From Solea solea (Eukaryota > Chordata > Actinopteri > Pleuronectiformes > Soleidae): a DNA stretch of 64,000 bases. Location: the NCBI RefSeq assembly GCF_958295425.1, contig NC_081140.1:10733698-10797697 (forward strand), in the 5' to 3' direction. Under the pieces are notes generated by a model, which had not been told where the DNA came from, did no database searches, and saw nothing but the letters and a program-made list of their open reading frames with translations. The position numbers were made by a program, and so were the translations under genes. Shown piece by piece: positions 61,177-64,000 of the stretch (position 1 is its first letter; each line of letters opens with the position of its first letter).

Positions 61177-62262
61177 TCTTCACCAGCTGTGTTCATAAGA
61201 AGTGAAGATGTTGGATCGCTTTTGGGCCTTGGGAACACAGTTGGGTAAAGCAAGAGTATTTTACCAAATTACCAACAAACCTGAGGGGCAGCAGAAGTGA
61301 TAACTGCCATAAAACTAAGTCAACATACAGATTCTGTTTGCGTAGTGATCATTTCATATCTTGTTTATTTTACATACTTTTGCTGTGACGTCTACGTGTT
61401 CTACAGAGTGGACGGGGGAAAGTTAATAAGAAGTTTTCATACTCTCAGTTATATTCAGTGAAGTTCTGACTCTGCGACATATTGCTTGATCTCCATGGAT
61501 TTAAGGTGCAGTGAATTCTGATGGCTTGAACCTGGCACTGTGCGGGAAACTTAACTTCATGCACCATAATGTGTGACACAAACTAAGCTGCACAAGCCTT
61601 TGAAGTTGACATTAAAACAGGTAAAACACTAATGATGCAACTATTGTAGTCTCATCTAATAGCAAGGTTTTATGCTCCATGACTGATAAATGCAGTTTCA
61701 AAAACGAATATAGTGCAACAAAACACAGCAGACTACTATGATTTCATAAAAAAAATAGTGTACAGTGTCTGAATGTGCTGTGGGTGTATTAAAGTGGATA
61801 ACAATGCTGTGTTCACACTCAAATAAAGCTCATACAATATGTATTTATTTACTTTAGCATTGCCAGCAATTATAGACACATCCGACAATGAGCCCCTTTT
61901 GAATTTAAAAAATGTGCATCAGGTTTTTTGTTTGTGTTGTGTTGTCATGTTGTTCCATGCTGATGTGTGGCCTCGACACCAGCTGCAGCTGTTTGCATTT
62001 AAATAATTGAACAGTCAATTACTGTAGTCATACATCTCGGTGTGTAACGTAGTTGTTTAAATTGATATATCACATTCAGACTCAGTAAAGCCTGCTGTGG
62101 AACAATATGGCTTTCTGTGCTGTATCACTTTGAAAGGAGGGAGACAAAGCAGGGAAAAGACCAGTCTCCATTTTGTTTCTCTCCCAAGGACACGGAGGAA
62201 GGAAGACACTCGCACATAATTTCTGCCCAAATGTGTCCAATTCAGTGAGAGATACTGACGAT

Positions 62263-62263
<1 letters not shown>

Positions 62264-62293
<30 letters not shown>
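62264..62293. repeat. CA/TG microsatellite
   Basis: A pure CA run on the plus strand. A further CA-rich stretch follows at 62368-62410. Confidence 0.93.
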
Positions 62294-63350
62294 TGTGCAC
62301 ACACTGCGCACAGGCAGCAATAAGCTCTGACATTCACTATACACACAGAAAAAAAAAAAAGAGTATACGCACACACCCACACACACACACACAAATTCAC
62401 ACACACACACCCTCAGCCTGGGTCGAACTAATATTCACGCGTGTCAGGTGGAATGGTCCATTTAGGGTAAGAACAGAGGGGTGCTAGTGTGCACACAGGT
62501 CTAGTCTGGTTGATTTTAATGGACAAGTGGTGTAGTCCGATAAAGGGCAGCCATCTATCTGCACCCACCCAGTCAACTCTGACACTGTTTCCAAGGAAAC
62601 GACACCCGCGGGAGCCTGAAAAGGAGGGTGGGACCTTGAGGGAGCATATTCTCCTGTGCTGTCAGTGTGCCAAGAGGAAGGAGAACAGGGATGGAGTGAC
62701 AAAAGGGTAGAAGAGTGAGTGAGGGAGGGAGGGGAGACAGACGGGGGGATGGGGGGAAACAGAGGAAGGGTGCACCATCTGCCTCACAGGGGTTAACTTT
62801 AATCAGACATGACACACACGCACCCCCGGAAAAAAAAGAGTGACAAATGCAACTAGAATCACACACGAGCAAAGATACAGTTTCACGGGGAGAGGCAGAC
62901 TGTCACATATATACTAAAGATACAAATGACACATTGGACACACATGGTGCGAGTGTGCACACACATGCATGCGGCATTTTCCCGCACAGCAGCATTGCGG
63001 AAAGCCTTGGCAAAATGTGCAGGAAATGCAAGAGAAAAAAAAAAAAAGTGACACATCATATTTCATTATCAGATTGCTGTCTTTCGCTTTGCTCCGGATT
63101 GGCAGAGAGAAAGAAAATCCACTGAGGCAAACCGCTGAGACAGAGTTCCCTTCCCATAGCCAGGCCTACTGCATCATCATCCAGAGACCAGATCACACTG
63201 TCACCTCCAATAATGTCACACATTAACAACTTCATCATTCATCATATGGGCTGCGTCAGGTATTTGTTCAGCTTGATTCATTCATATGCAGAGTAAAGTA
63301 TACTGCTGAAGCTTAAACACACACACACACACACGCACACAGCTACAGAT

Positions 63351-63493
63351 TAGGGCTGCAACTAACGATTATTTTAATATACAATTAATCTGTCAATTAT
63401 TTTCTTGATTAATTAAGTACTTGTTTGATCCATAAAATGTCATAACATGTTGAAAAATGTTCATCAGTGATCACCATAATCGTTGCAGCCCTA
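63351..63493 (+). mobile_element. short hAT-like MITE with 8-bp target-site duplication
   Basis: Ends TAGGGCTGCAAC / CGTTGCAGCCCTA are inverted repeats. The element is flanked on both sides by CTACAGAT (63343-63350 and 63494-63501), the 8-bp duplication expected of hAT transposition. It is an internally deleted relative of 49111-49487. Confidence 0.85.
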
Positions 63494-63744
63494 CTACAGA
63501 TAAAATGTCTTGATTGTGGATTTCTTGCATTGTATTATACTATTTCTTTAATGTTACTGTAAATGTGGACCCAGAGAAGAGTAGCTTTTGCCAATATGAC
63601 TAATGGCGATCCTAATAAACGTAATTTTTCAATTAAACTTTATTCATCCCCAGGGGACAATTCAAGGCATGTCGAGCAGTTGTCAACAAACTATTCTTTA
63701 ATTAAAATTTTTCTGTAATTTTAGATATAATCTGACATTTGCAG

Positions 63745-63784
63745 AAAATAAATATTCTGGTGTATATACACACACCAGAATATT

Positions 63785-63790
<6 letters not shown>
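63745..63790. repeat. perfect hairpin, 19-bp arms
   Basis: AAAATAAATATTCTGGTGT (63745-63763) and its exact complement (63772-63790) are separated by an 8-base loop. A TA microsatellite follows immediately (to about 63822). Confidence 0.95.
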
Positions 63791-63826
<36 letters not shown>

Positions 63827-64000
63827 AATATATATATAAAATATATATATCATGATATCATAATTTTCTTCAAATATCACATGCTTCATAAATCCTTCAA
63901 CAACCACATACTTTCAAACATAAATCTTATGCAGTAGATGTTGATAAGTTGTTCAGGTCATTCCTGTGTGTCCTTTTAACATTTTTGCCTAAAGATATTA

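Overview
This window is vertebrate genomic DNA, almost certainly from a teleost fish and probably a percomorph. The evidence is the AT-rich introns packed with CA/TG, TA and GA microsatellites and the fish-type SINE, LINE and MITE remnants. It holds one recognisable gene, on the minus strand: a DSCAM orthologue (Down syndrome cell adhesion molecule), a large single-pass neuronal adhesion receptor of immunoglobulin (Ig) and fibronectin type III (FNIII) domains. I assign DSCAM rather than the paralogue DSCAML1 from the juxtamembrane sequence KRRRREQRLKRLR followed by DAKSLAEMLM. As I remember it, DSCAML1 has a Lys-rich stop-transfer segment there and SLAEMLI. I cannot tell which fish duplicate this is (dscama or dscamb).

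Layout, read in the direction of transcription from right to left. From 64000 to 29488 lies more than 34.5 kb of one intron, with no exon that I can see. From 29487 to 229 lie 25 coding exons. In order they encode the second half of Ig2, whole-domain exons for Ig3 to Ig7, split Ig8 and Ig9, FNIII 1 to 4, Ig10, FNIII 5 and 6, the transmembrane segment and the first 31 nt of the cytoplasmic tail. The exons add up to 4420 nt and join into one open frame of 1472 whole codons plus two partial codons at each end. Every Ig domain keeps its cysteine pair where both halves are visible. The signal peptide, Ig1 and the first half of Ig2 lie beyond position 64000. The rest of the cytoplasmic tail and the 3' UTR lie before position 229.

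The 3' half of the gene (0 to 10 kb) is compact, with introns of about 0.1 to 1.2 kb. The 5' half has larger introns (0.2 to 7.7 kb, then more than 34 kb). One intron starts with GC instead of GT and also carries a decayed antisense LINE fragment. The large 5' intron is a graveyard of mobile elements: a three-copy family of TTAA-associated MITE-like elements, a SINE with a 14-bp target-site duplication, a hAT-like MITE with an 8-bp target-site duplication, a second tRNA-like SINE, another hAT-like MITE and several dispersed fragments. Between these are stretches of ordinary-looking unique sequence that may be conserved regulatory elements, but that cannot be shown from one genome.

I found no RNA gene, no second protein gene that I can defend, and no clearly new biological system. 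The most checkable oddities are the GC-AG intron, a UG repeat close to the Ig8 donor site, a possible alternative acceptor at FNIII 1, a histidine-rich loop in Ig5, and the mobile elements with intact target-site duplications. Comparisons with human DSCAM and DSCAML1 are from memory, not from a search.
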